NCBI GenBank assembly: GCA_942159475.1
Contig: OW804094.1
Coordinates: 135,890,755-135,954,754 of the forward strand
Length of the DNA: 64,000 bases
Source of the DNA: Sthenelais limicola
Taxonomy: Eukaryota > Annelida > Polychaeta > Phyllodocida > Sigalionidae
Reading direction: 5' to 3'
The number at the start of each line of letters is the position of its first letter. Position 1 is the first letter of the stretch. The notes under the pieces were generated by a model, which was given only the letters and a program-made list of their open reading frames with translations, searched no databases and was not told the origin of the DNA. This document shows positions 31,125 through 40,219 of this stretch, one piece after another. The position numbers were made by a program, and so were the translations under genes.

Positions 31125-32243
31125 ATGGCCTATTCGACATCACCATCACTCGAACATCTGTGGGATGACCAGCCCCAGGGGGAAGACCCCCTTCATCTAA
31201 TGAGTCAGCAACTGGACGAAAGGCGAAACCGTATCATTGGTGGCAGCGGTGGGATATGTGATGCCCTGGAGGAAGACGGATCCTCCTCATCCATGACGGA
31301 TCCACATCCCTTCGCCTTAACCCCGTCGCTGGAAGTTACAGTGAATCCCAGACAGTATGAGAATTGGAGAACCTCTCAGCCAGCTCGAGATAGGAGGGTG
31401 AGGGTACTGGACGAAGTACCAAAGCCAGATACCAAGCCAAAGCCAGGGAGTGGAGGAGGCATCGCCACGGCCAGGCCAGGACGAAAGGTGAAAGCTTCAC
31501 CTCGCATCTATGATGGTTCTACCTCCTTGGGCGATTTCCTGAATCATTTCCAGGTAGTTGCCGACCTAAATGATTGGACTGACAAAGAATGTGCACTGTA
31601 CTTGGGCGCCAGCCTCGACGGGTCGGCCCTTGCTGTATTGGAAAAGGTCGACTTAGACGCACCAAACAGTTACCTGCTGCTGGTGGAAGAACTGGAGAAA
31701 CGCTACCAACCTGCTGACCAGCTGGCATTGTACCGCACCCAGTTGAGGCTGAGGAGGCAACAGAAAGACGAGGATGTGAATGTGGTTGCTGATGACATTG
31801 AACGAATGATTCGCCTGGCATACCCACGAGTGGACAGAGAGGTGAGGGATGACTTGAGTAGGGATGCCTACATTGCTGCCTTACGTGATGAACGACTGAG
31901 ACAATGGGTGGTGCAAGCTCGACCAGGGACATTCGCTGAGGCCAGAGCTGCTGCCCTCCATGCTGAAGCTTTCACCCAAGCCGAAAAGGACAGGTACTCT
32001 ACACCAAAAGGCCAGATCAGAGTCGCCGTAAGTGAAGGGACTAAGAGGGCTGACCCCATGGAGACAGTGTTTGAGAAGATCCTGGAGCGGCTAGAACGTC
32101 TAGAGACCAGTAGAAGTCAACCCAGGAGTAGGGGCTGCTTCCAGTGTGGCGAAATGGGGCATTTCAAGCGAGACTGCCCGAATCGGCCAAGACTGCCCGT
32201 TGTAGAGGGCCAGCAACCCCAGGGAAACGACCAAGGACAGTGA
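31125..32243 (+). CDS. gag: Gag polyprotein (starts inside the LTR)
   Basis: 372 residues. Structural protein that packages the element RNA. The ATG has a good context (ACAATGG). The first 37 codons lie in the LTR, and the next codons read through the primer-binding site as IIGGSGG. Residues about 125-290 (YDGSTSLGDFLNHF, then LSRDAYIAALRDERLRQWV) fit the Retrotrans_gag capsid domain. A CCHC zinc knuckle at residues 338-351 (CFQCGEMGHFKRDC) is the nucleocapsid RNA-binding motif. The frame ends in TGA at 32241, after overlapping pol. No upstream in-frame ATG downstream of the LTR could replace this start without losing the capsid N-terminus only partly, so an alternative start within gag cannot be excluded. 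Confidence 0.93.
   Translation: MAYSTSPSLEHLWDDQPQGEDPLHLMSQQLDERRNRIIGGSGGICDALEEDGSSSSMTDPHPFALTPSLEVTVNPRQYENWRTSQPARDRRVRVLDEVPKPDTKPKPGSGGGIATARPGRKVKASPRIYDGSTSLGDFLNHFQVVADLNDWTDKECALYLGASLDGSALAVLEKVDLDAPNSYLLLVEELEKRYQPADQLALYRTQLRLRRQQKDEDVNVVADDIERMIRLAYPRVDREVRDDLSRDAYIAALRDERLRQWVVQARPGTFAEARAAALHAEAFTQAEKDRYSTPKGQIRVAVSEGTKRADPMETVFEKILERLERLETSRSQPRSRGCFQCGEMGHFKRDCPNRPRLPVVEGQQPQGNDQGQ
31238..31255 (+). promoter_or_regulatory. Primer-binding site, tRNA-Leu
   Basis: TGGTGGCAGCGGTGGGAT begins 1 nt after the LTR. It is complementary to the 3' end of animal tRNA-Leu of the AAG/TAG type (..ATCCCACCGCTGCCA plus CCA) as I recall that sequence, over 18 nt. It lies within the gag reading frame and encodes a Gly/Ser stretch. 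Confidence 0.88.
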
Positions 32244-32275
32244 ACAACCGGGATCCTGTCCAACGCATAACCGGT
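32222..32275 (+). promoter_or_regulatory. -1 frameshift site with possible pseudoknot
   Basis: GGGAAAC at 32222-32228 is phased as G GGA AAC relative to gag, the canonical X XXY YYZ form. After a 6-nt spacer, GGACAG (32235-32240) can pair with CTGTCC (32256-32261). Loop bases ACCGG (32247-32251) can pair with CCGGT (32271-32275), giving an H-type pseudoknot. This would join gag and pol 15 nt before the gag stop. Confidence 0.8.
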
Positions 32276-35200
32276 GGGAAGGAGGGATGGATCGCGGTAC
32301 AAGGGCGATGGGACCCCTCCACAGCAGGAGTGATAGTAGATGGACGATGTAGAGGGGTCATGATCCAGTGGCTAGTGGACACAGGGGCGTGTACAACCAT
32401 CATTAGCAAGCAAGTCTGGCAGAGCATGAACGAATCACCCCCTCTGAGAGCATCCCCTGTGAGGATAACTGGAGCTGGAGGAATGCCGGTGGATGTGTTA
32501 GGGGAAACAGACATTGAGGTGGACTTTGGGACATTGAAAATTCAAATGCCAGTGATTGTGGCTAAATTGGACCAAGGAGGCATACTAGGTATGGATGTGA
32601 TCAGGAGTAGGAAAGGCCAGGTGGATACAGGCAGCGGTATCATCTGGCTGGAAACCAATGGGACAGTGGCTCCTGAGAGACTGGAAGGCTATGCTTATGC
32701 TGCCCATGAGACTACTGTAAAAGCGGGTAGCAGAATGATGATGAAGGTCGAGTGGACAGCTAGGACGGATGAGGACCAAGTACTGATCCTGGAGGACGGA
32801 GGATTCGTTCCTGACCTCAGAGTGGCAAGGTCTGTACACACTTCCCAAGCAGGGGGGAGTGTGGCTGAGGTGCTGAACAATGGAGATCAAGACATTCGTG
32901 TGCCCAAGGGAAGCAAGATGGCCGTCTGGGTTGAGGGAGAGAAACCCCCACCAGCAGGAGATAGACCTGGGCGAATGAGGACGCAGGAGCAAGAGGAGCA
33001 GCTCATGAAAGATCTGTGGGCTCAGACGGATGAGGAACTAGTGGAGAAATGTGCCGAAACAATTGATAATCTCTATCGGCAATTCCTGCATGTATTCTTT
33101 GTGGAGGGGGAAGAACTAGGAAGGACTGACCTAGCAAAACACCATATCATGACAGGCACCAACCCACCAGTCAGGAATAAACCAAGACGGGTCCCCATTC
33201 ATAGGAGACAAGTAGTGGAAACAGAACTGGAGCGAATGGCGAAAGGAGGAATTATAGAACCTGCTTCTGGACCATGGGCTTCGCCAGTGGTGTTGGTAAA
33301 GAAGAAAGACGGGGGCTGGCGGTTTTGTGTAGACTATAGGGACCTAAACAAGATTACGAAGAAAGACGCCTACCCCCTACCCAGAATGGATGACACCTTG
33401 GACATGTTGAATGGGGCTAGAGTCTTTGCAACATTGGACTTGGCGAGTGGCTACTGGCAGGTCGAGATGGAAGAAGACAGTAAGGAGAAAACCGCCTTCT
33501 GTACTCATCAAGGGCTATTCCAGTTCAAAGTCATGCCCTTTGGCCTAGTGAATGCTCCTTCCACGTTTGAAAGACTAATGGACACTGTGCTATCTGGACT
33601 GGTAGGAGACCAATGCCTGGTCTACCTAGATGATGTGATTGTATTTGGGAAAGATGTGAAGGAGTGCGCAGAACGCCTGGCTGTGATTCTAGAGCGAATC
33701 GACCATGCAGGGCTAGTCGTCAAACCCAGCAAGTGCCAACTATTCAGGACATCAGTTGCGTTCCTAGGGCATGTCGTCTCAGGAGAAGGAGTGGAGACTG
33801 ACCCGTCGAAAATAGAAGCAGTCCAGTCCTGGCCCATCCCTACTACCAGGGAGATGTTGAGGAGCTTCCTAGGCTTCTGTTCCTACTACAGGTCCTTCGT
33901 CAGAGATTTCGCCACGATAGCCAGCCCACTTTTTCAACTAACAAAGAAGGATGTTACATTCGTATGGACTCCAGAGTGTCAGACAGCCATGGAAGAGCTG
34001 AGAGACAGACTGTGCACAGCACCTATCCTGAGATACCCAGACGCCAATCTCCCTATGACTCTTGATACGGATGCATCTAATAGTGGTTTAGGAGCCGTGT
34101 TATCTCAGCATATAGAGGACAGGGAAATGGTGTTAGGATTCGCCAGCAGATCCCTGACTAAAGCAGAGAAAAACTATTGTGTCACGAGGAAGGAGCTACT
34201 AGCCATCCTGTTTGGTATCAGGAGATATCGCTCATACTTAGTGGGAAGCCATTTCACAGTCAGAACCGACCATAGTGCACTCAAGTGGTTGTTGGAGATG
34301 AAGGAGCCCGAGGGTCAGTTGGCTAGATGGATGGAAGAACTCGCCTCCTACTCATTTACTGTACAACATAGGGCTGGAAAACGACATGGGAATGCGGATG
34401 GACTCTCACGAATCCCCTGTGGACAGTGCCACAGAGTTGATTATGAGGAGGAGGAAATAGTCACGAGTCGTCTGAGAGTAATTACCTGGGATGTGGGACA
34501 GAACTGGGTGGAAGAACACCAAACTGACGATCCACTGTGTGTGCTGTTCAAAGAGGCAGTGGAGAGGGACGAGTGTCCAGGCGAACGTGATCGCATACCT
34601 GGGCGCGACTGGAACTGGTTTTTATGCAATTTCCAATCCCTAGCCATCCAGTCAGGACTATTGGGGAGTTGGAGATGGACTGGTCAAGGGGGAAGAGAAT
34701 GGCGAGTGTACATCCCTGTGTCAGCCCGAGAGGAATTTCTGAAACAAGTGCATGAGGGCCCTCTGGGGGCCCATTTAGGCCGAGACAAAACTTTTAGCAA
34801 AGCCCGGAAATCAGCCTACTGGCCTAATATGACTAAGGACAATGCCCTGTTTGTCTCCACCTGCATGCCCTGCCAGCAGAGGAAAAGCCCTAACAACAAG
34901 AGGAGAACTAAGATGGGGGAACGCCCCCTGAAGGGGCCATGGGAGGAGATGGCCATGGATATTACTGGCCCTTTACCAGAGACTGAACGAGGCAACAAGT
35001 ACATCTTGGTGGTGACTGACTTATTCTCAAAGTGGACAGAGGGATTTCCCATTCGTGATTTCACAGCACAAACAGTAGCCGACGTCTTAGTCCGAGAAAT
35101 CATCTGCCGCTTCGGTACCCCCCTCATATGGCACTCAGACCAGGGGAGGAACTTTGAGGCTAGTCTGTTCCAAGAAGTGGCTAGGGTGTTGGGGATATAC

Positions 35201-37687
35201 AAGACGAGAACCACACCATACCACCCAGAGGCCGATGGCCAGACGGAGAAATTTAACTCTACGATGTCCACCATGTTAACAGGCCTAGTGGACGAGGAGC
35301 ATAGTGATTGGGACTTGTGGGTGTGTTTTGTGACAGCAGCGTACAGGGCCTCTACACACACTACCACTGGCTTCTCGCCTAATTTCCTGTCCCTTGGCAG
35401 AGAAACCAATATGCCCTGGGATGTAGCATACCCAACCCCCGGAGGGGAACTGATGACGAGAGAACATTATGTGAGGAACATGGTCACCATGATGGAAGGA
35501 GCCCATTCAATCGCCTTCCAAGCCATGCAAGCTACTCGGCTAAGACAGAAGGACTACTATGATAAGTTTACTAGAGAGACTAAGTATCAGGAGGGCCAGT
35601 CTGTTTGGATCTACCAACCCATAAAGAAGATGGGCCGGTCCCCCAAGTTTCGCCAGTATTGGACGGGCCCCTGGCTGGTGGTTGAGGCTCTCAGTGACAT
35701 GATATACCGGGTCCAGAGAGGCAGAAAACGGCGAGTAGTACATGGAAATGTCATGAAACCAGCCAACGTGGGGGAGCGAGTCACCCGTGTATGTTATGAC
35801 AACACTGAAACTAGGTCGCCGGGGGAAAACCCATTGGCAGAGGAGCCGAGCGAAGCGCCCTTGACTACGAGAAGGGAACCTAGCAACAGTGACCTAATTC
35901 CAGAACGAGACGGGCGCCGACCGCAGGCGGCGAGTCACCTAGCAACGCTTCAAACCAATGAGATACATTCTGATACAGGTCCCGCGCGCGGAGCTGTGAT
36001 AGCGACCTGCCATGACGTCACGTCGCCTGTTCTGAGGATCGAGAGGCGAGAGCGGGAGCCAAACATCCAAATGCAAAAAGGGCATGTAAGGACAATAACT
36101 AGGAGTATGAAACGAAAAGAGAAAGAGGATGCCAAAACTTTATGTTCTGACCAAAAAAATCAAATAAAGCAGTTGTGTAACGACCAAGAGAAGGCAGGGA
36201 GACCGACTGCAGAGGTGGCGGGGAGGACTGGCGGCCAGCTTGAAGCCAGTGCAGGGGACTTGTTGCTTGGTAGCAGTTCCTACAAAGTATCAGGCAAGAA
36301 CAATAAAAGCGATCGGGGCTCGGGTGGCTTTTCAGTTCAACTCGACATGGCTTCGAAGCAACTACATGAGTGTCGTTACCCCACCTGCGATTATGTCACC
36401 AGAGATAGGGGCCAGGCTGAGGAACATCAACGAGACAAGCATGATGACTTGATCCTGGGCGTGAAGTGCGATCTCTGCCCAAAGATTGTGTACAACCGGA
36501 GAAAGCGAGACCTCATCAAGCATCGCCAGAATGTACATCAAGATCAGAGGCTAGACTGGCCTGGGCCGGTTCAGGTGCTAGTGCTCACCTGCCGGCGACC
36601 GCTCTCCGGACGAATCGCCACAGAACAAGAGGCGGAGTTTTTCTACCAGGGAATCAGATGTACTCATGATTTCCCAGCTGGACAGAGGGTACAGCCAACC
36701 CCCACCCCTGCCGATTCACCCAAGTATCCACCTCAGCCGACTCGCCAGCCCTACCGTCCCCAGGTAGAGCCAGTGACACCTGCGAGGGCCGAGTCACCGG
36801 TGCAAGACGGGCTGCTACAGGAGTTCGCCCTGGAGGCGATTGGCCAGACTCCGGGAGTAGTTAAAGTGACAGACCTGACTGACTCCACCATTCCCCCAAG
36901 AGCTGTGAGAGTGGCTAGCAAGATGATTAGGCCTGCTTCGCCACTGCCTCCCCAACAAGTAGGTCTAGTGACGTCTGAGACCACCTTCAACGGGCCAGTA
37001 GCACAAGACGAGGGGCCGCAGGAGACGGCCACACCTAATGCTGACCAGTCGCCAACCAAGAGTGGATCGCCTGTGCTTCCCACCTCCCCTGTCCGCAACC
37101 CCCCTGCTTTCCCCCCAGAGCAGTCCCAGTCGCCAGGTGGACAACTGGCACTGGAGGAAGTCCCACCCCCTGTCAGACAAGAGCCTTCTGTCCTCCATAC
37201 CCCTCCTCCCCCCTCTACTCCCCAAGGCCAATCGCCAGGAGAACGCCAGCTGCAGTGGAGTCTGACCCCCAGGACCTGTGATAGCCTGAACCAGCTGGTC
37301 ACTGAGACTGTCAGAGACGTTGCCCCTCCCCCTCACACCTCCCTCAAGAGTGGATCTGTTTTTAGACCGGAGCTAGGACTGCCCCAGTGCAGCCCTATGA
37401 TAGTGCCAACCAACATCCTTCTGGACGAAGAAGACGAGACTTGGGAATTGTTGGAAGGTACGCAAGTGTGTAAGCTTGCTTACAAGCGTACTTTCAAGTG
37501 GGAGACTATCGACCCTCTTCTTCCCTCCCCCAATCCAGAAGGACCACCACATCTCCCCGACTGGCCTGGTTTCCCTCGGCGAGTCAACCGCAGCAAGGTC
37601 AAGTGCCGACGGATGCTGGGACACTTTCACTACACCCAAGAGGTGTCTGCCACTTACAGGCTGGAGGAAGAGGATGAAGACATGTGA
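32222..37687 (+). CDS. pol: Pol polyprotein with C2H2 C-terminal extension
   Basis: Frame -1 to gag; expressed as Gag-Pol (about 2,187 residues) by frameshifting. Numbering here counts from the in-frame ATG at 32144, which is probably not a start. Protease: DTGA at 79-82. RT: about 342-560, with YLDD at 494-497. RNase H: TDAS at 642-645 and DHSALKWL near 709. Integrase: zinc motif H870, H877, C907, C910; catalytic D939, D999, E1035 (35-residue spacing), then a GPY/F-like WTGPW near 1172. From about 1200 an extension not found in ordinary Gypsy pol holds two C2H2 fingers (C1410, C1415, H1428, H1433; C1442, C1445, H1460, H1465) and a Pro/Ser-rich tail ending in acidic EEEDEDM. No stop or frameshift interrupts it. 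Confidence 0.95.
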   Translation, partial: GKRPRTVNNRDPVQRITGGKEGWIAVQGRWDPSTAGVIVDGRCRGVMIQWLVDTGACTTIISKQVWQSMNESPPLRASPVRITGAGGMPVDVLGETDIEVDFGTLKIQMPVIVAKLDQGGILGMDVIRSRKGQVDTGSGIIWLETNGTVAPERLEGYAYAAHETTVKAGSRMMMKVEWTARTDEDQVLILEDGGFVPDLRVARSVHTSQAGGSVAEVLNNGDQDIRVPKGSKMAVWVEGEKPPPAGDRPGRMRTQEQEEQLMKDLWAQTDEELVEKCAETIDNLYRQFLHVFFVEGEELGRTDLAKHHIMTGTNPPVRNKPRRVPIHRRQVVETELERMAKGGIIEPASGPWASPVVLVKKKDGGWRFCVDYRDLNKITKKDAYPLPRMDDTLDMLNGARVFATLDLASGYWQVEMEEDSKEKTAFCTHQGLFQFKVMPFGLVNAPSTFERLMDTVLSGLVGDQCLVYLDDVIVFGKDVKECAERLAVILERIDHAGLVVKPSKCQLFRTSVAFLGHVVSGEGVETDPSKIEAVQSWPIPTTREMLRSFLGFCSYYRSFVRDFATIASPLFQLTKKDVTFVWTPECQTAMEELRDRLCTAPILRYPDANLPMTLDTDASNSGLGAVLSQHIEDREMVLGFASRSLTKAEKNYCVTRKELLAILFGIRRYRSYLVGSHFTVRTDHSALKWLLEMKEPEGQLARWMEELASYSFTVQHRAGKRHGNADGLSRIPCGQCHRVDYEEEEIVTSRLRVITWDVGQNWVEEHQTDDPLCVLFKEAVERDECPGERDRIPGRDWNWFLCNFQSLAIQSGLLGSWRWTGQGGREWRVYIPVSAREEFLKQVHEGPLGAHLGRDKTFSKARKSAYWPNMTKDNALFVSTCMPCQQRKSPNNKRRTKMGERPLKGPWEEMAMDITGPLPETERGNKYILVVTDLFSKWTEGFPIRDFTAQTVADVLVREIICRFGTPLIWHSDQGRNFEASLFQEVARVLGIYKTRTTPYHPEADGQTEKFNSTMSTMLTGLVDEEHSDWDLWVCFVTAAYRASTHTTTGFSPNFLSLGRETNMPWDVAYPTPGGELMTREHYVRNMVTMMEGAHSIAFQAMQATRLRQKDYYDKFTRETKYQEGQSVWIYQPIKKMGRSPKFRQYWTGPWLVVEALSDMIYRVQRGRKRRVVHGNVMKPANVGERVTRVCYDNTETRSPGENPLAEEPSEAPLTTRREPSNSDLIPERDGRRPQAASHLATLQTNEIHSDTGPARGAVIATCHDVTSPVLRIERREREPNIQMQKGHVRTITRSMKRKEKEDAKTLCSDQKNQIKQLCNDQEKAGRPTAEVAGRTGGQLEASAGDLLLGSSSYKVSGKNNKSDRGSGGFSVQLDMASKQLHECRYPTCDYVTRDRGQAEEHQRDKHDDLILGVKCDLCPKIVYNRRKRDLIKHRQNVHQDQRLDWPGPVQVLVLTCRRPLSGRIATEQEAEFFYQGIRCTHDFPAGQRVQPTPTPADSPKYPPQPTRQPYRPQVEPVTPARAESPVQDGLLQEFALEAIGQTPGVVKVTDLTDSTIPPRAVRVASKMIRPASPLPPQQVGLVTSETTFNGPVAQDEGPQETATPNADQSPTKSGSPVLPTSPVRNPPAFPPEQSQSPGGQLALEEVPPPVRQEPSVLHTPPPPSTPQGQSPGERQLQWSLTPRTCDSLNQLVTETVRDVAPPPHTSLKSGSVFRPELGLPQCSPMIVPTNILLDEEDETWELLEGTQVCKLAYKRTFKWETIDPLLPSPNPEGPPHLPDWPGFPRRVNRSKVKCRRMLGHFHYTQEVSATYRLEEEDEDM
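36371..36538 (+). other. Two C2H2 zinc fingers within Pol
   Basis: Coding for CRYPTCDYV...HQRDKH (C-x4-C-x12-H-x4-H), then CDLCPKIV...HRQNVH (C-x2-C-x14-H-x4-H). It follows the integrase C-terminal region by about 230 residues and precedes a tail of about 380 residues rich in P, S, T and Q. Might tether the pre-integration complex to DNA or chromatin, a role chromodomains play in other Gypsy integrases; this role is inference. Confidence 0.8.
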
Positions 37688-37948
37688 TTGAGAGAACAAT
37701 TGTGTTAGTTAGTGTTGCTTCTCTCTAGAGTGACTAGTTTTAAAACTTGGGACGTTTTCCACCATATCTACTCCTTCGAATTATTCCAATGGACGCTTTG
37801 CTGTGTGATTTTTGCAGAGACGATGAACAATAAGGTATGCTGAACTGTGATTAGAGACAATTATCTCCGGTGCTTCTTGACTACTGTGGCAGCTGATTTC
37901 CAGAACAGTATTGATATTTATCTTTTCTTACGGGTCAAGAAAGCTAGT
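37688..37948 (+). other. 3' untranslated region of the Gypsy element
   Basis: Between the pol stop and the polypurine tract. No further ORF, so no env. Confidence 0.6.
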
Positions 37949-37960
37949 GGGGGGGGATAA
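37949..37960 (+). promoter_or_regulatory. Polypurine tract
   Basis: GGGGGGGGATAA directly next to the 3' LTR; expected primer for plus-strand DNA synthesis. Confidence 0.8.
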
Positions 37961-38567
37961 TGTTATAGAGTCAAAATAATAGTATTTGTTGTCTATTCGT
38001 CCTTTTGACGTTTCGCTTGTTCTTAAGAAATAACTAACTTTCTGGAGATGTCATCTCAGGTGACGGTTCGCCCTCTGGCGATTCGCCTTTTCTTTCTCTA
38101 ACATTATATGACGAATGTACTTGTATGACGAATGTACTTGTATGACGAATGTACTTGTCTGACGAATGTACTTAGGTGGCGAATTACAACTACTTGGAGG
38201 CATTGTACTGTATTTTGATTGGCCTGCTTATGGTCCGCATTTTTACTATAAAAGCTGTGATTGTCATAACCAGAATGAGAATAAAACTGGCTGCTAACTT
38301 AGACAGAGCTTGTCCATTATTCTACCAACACTCCTAGTCGATTAAGAAGTATCCTCACGAGTAATCTGACGATTTACCTATCAGGCGAGAAGCAACTAAG
38401 GCGAATATCTCTAAGTCTTTATTAAGAAGCGAATAACATATCAGGCGAAAGTACAATGGCCTATTCGACATCACCATCACTCGAACATCTGTGGGATGAC
38501 CAGCCCCAGGGGGAAGACCCCCTTCATCTAATGAGTCAGCAACTGGACGAAAGGCGAAACCGTATCA
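37961..38567 (+). repeat. 3' LTR
   Basis: 607 bp, identical by eye to the 5' LTR except for one missing T. It carries its own copy of the gag ATG and first 37 codons (38456-38567). That frame continues into the flanking MITE to a stop at 38650, giving a 64-codon chimeric ORF. Confidence 0.97.
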
Positions 38568-38729
38568 ATACATTAAGCCCGGTCTTCTTCGGATTTGTAT
38601 TGGTACTACAAAGAACATCAAACTGTCAAAAGATGAAAATATCCCTATAAAGAGATCTTGTGATAAAGCCTTTTGAAAAATACCATTTTTGCGACTTGTG
38701 ACTCATTTTCCCGAAACAGATCACATATG
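38568..38729 (+). mobile_element. Family B MITE, copy 4, right part
   Basis: Begins with the ATAC duplication and ends TTTTTGCGACTTGTGACTC then CAGATCACATA. Completes the element started at 30407. Confidence 0.85.
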
Positions 38730-38975
38730 GCATGCATGTACGTAGAGAATAGCATCAATTAGTTCTATACAGTATATTTACATAATGACATTCATTTCAT
38801 AGTCAGTACAACAGAGTATATATATCAAGTGGTAGGTTCATGTACTTGTAATATCTATAAATAGGGTTGGTCCAAGGATAGATCCTTGGGGGACACCTTC
38901 TGTTAGACCTATAGCAGGTTTCATGTGACATGGTTGGCATGTTTGTCTAACTGTTGGGTAACTATAATACTATAT

Positions 38976-39241
38976 GGGTGAAATCGCCAGAAAATGTACA
39001 ATTTGCCTTCACCAATCCTCTCAAATAACCCAAAATGAAGTAACAAATAAAGTTCAAAATACAGTTCAACCTAGCCAAACAGATTGCCAGGTAGGTAAAT
39101 TTGAGTATATTCAGCATTGCATGATTCTAGCAATCTGTTTGGTTAGGTTGAACTGTATTTTGAACCTAATTCTCATCTGAAATTCGGGTTATTTGAGAAG
39201 ATTGGTGAAGGTGAATTGTACATTTTCTGAAAATCTGACCC
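38976..39241. mobile_element. Family A MITE, copy 17, foldback form
   Basis: Both halves come from the same end of the A element, in opposite orientations. Left: GCCTTCACCAATCCTCTCAA to AACAGATTGCC. Right: GCAATCTGTTTGGTTAGG to GGTGAAGGTGAATTGTACA. The whole copy is therefore a near-complete hairpin of about 110-bp arms. Flanked by ATAT on both sides. Confidence 0.85.
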
Positions 39242-39531
39242 ATATACTTCTACATTTTAGGTAACTCCCATAAATCACAAAGAAGGATAAACTTTCGGCC
39301 GCGTCTACTTCTTATAACATGCTGACCGTTCAAAACTCCTCCGTCTCTCAAAAAACACAAAATGGAAACACAAAATCTCTTGCAATATGGCGGACAAGGA
39401 AGGAATTGTTTTATGTTTGCATGACATGACGATTTATTTCTTTTCTTTTTCTTTGTCTCGCTCGTCTTTCAGCGGAGGATAACTCAGAGCATTAGGGCAC
39501 TGGTCACTCACTTGATTGGAAAATTGTAGTT
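39242..39531. other. Unassigned spacer
   Basis: Nothing recognised. Confidence 0.3.
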
Positions 39532-39768
39532 GGGTCAGATCATCAGAAAATGTACAATTGACAGCTGTACACATTTAGTAATCTCTGCTAAATTAGGCTG
39601 AGAAATGATGAATACGGGGTATATCTGAGTCTATTTTGTATTGTGTTGTTTTGAAACATCACTTCTGCTATGTTAAACTGTATTTTGAAGCTCATTTTTC
39701 TGTCTTAAATTTGGGTTATTTGAGAGGATTGGTGAAGGGGAATTGAACATTTTCTGACGATCTGACCC
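39532..39768 (+). mobile_element. Family A MITE, copy 18
   Basis: Plus orientation, ends GGGTCAGATCATCAG and CTGACGATCTGACCC. Confidence 0.87.
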
Positions 39769-39800
39769 ATTTACAGCTTTCACCACTCTTCCTTGGAACC

Positions 39801-40154
39801 AATAGCGGATTTGCATAGCCGCCATTTTGAATCTTGATTCGCATGGAATTATGGGGCTACGGGTACAGTCTAAAATCTATAGATAACATGCCATATTCAG
39901 CATGGAATATTTATTAATGCTCTAATGTCAATATCCACGTGTTTTACATGTTTCCATAACAAAAGTCCTGTCTCTCCCATCGTGCCTTTGGTTTTCATAA
40001 ATCATTTATATAAGCTATATATATGATTTTAGTGAAAACATTCTTACAATTTTCGATCATATCTTGCCAAATATTTGTATGTCAGATTTTAACAGAATCC
40101 ATCCTAGCATGCACTGCAGTAGACATACGCAGTAAGATATGCACATCCCCTATT
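39801..40154 (+). mobile_element. Family C MITE, copy 4
   Basis: AATAGCGGATTTGCATAGCC start, GCCGCCATTTTG motif, CCCCTATT end. Full length (354 bp). Confidence 0.82.
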
Positions 40155-40219
40155 CCTGGGGAAGTGCTACAGTGCATGGATCTGACCCCACCCAGCAGAA
40201 CCCACCTGCATTATGATGT

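Larger units (their letters stand above)
30629..31236 (+). repeat. 5' LTR
   Basis: 608 bp, TG...CA ends (TGTTATAGAG ... CCGTATCA). It contains four 17-bp repeats, a TATA box, a poly(A) signal and, near its end, the gag ATG. It has one extra T (GTTGTTCTATT against GTTGTCTATT) relative to the 3' LTR. Confidence 0.97.
30629..38567 (+). mobile_element. Complete Ty3/Gypsy LTR retrotransposon
   Basis: A 7,939-bp element in this order: 5' LTR, tRNA-Leu primer site, gag, -1 frame pol (protease, RT, RNase H, integrase, zinc-finger extension), polypurine tract, 3' LTR. It is flanked by the 4-bp duplication ATAC (30625-30628 and 38568-38571) and sits inside a family B MITE. Both ORFs are uninterrupted and the LTRs differ by one T, so it inserted very recently and may be autonomous. 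The PR-RT-RH-IN order assigns it to Ty3/Gypsy (Metaviridae), not Copia. No env-like transmembrane ORF is seen. Confidence 0.97.

Noticed and set aside
38456..38650. Independent 64-codon gene
   Set aside because: It is the LTR copy of the gag start running into the flanking MITE.
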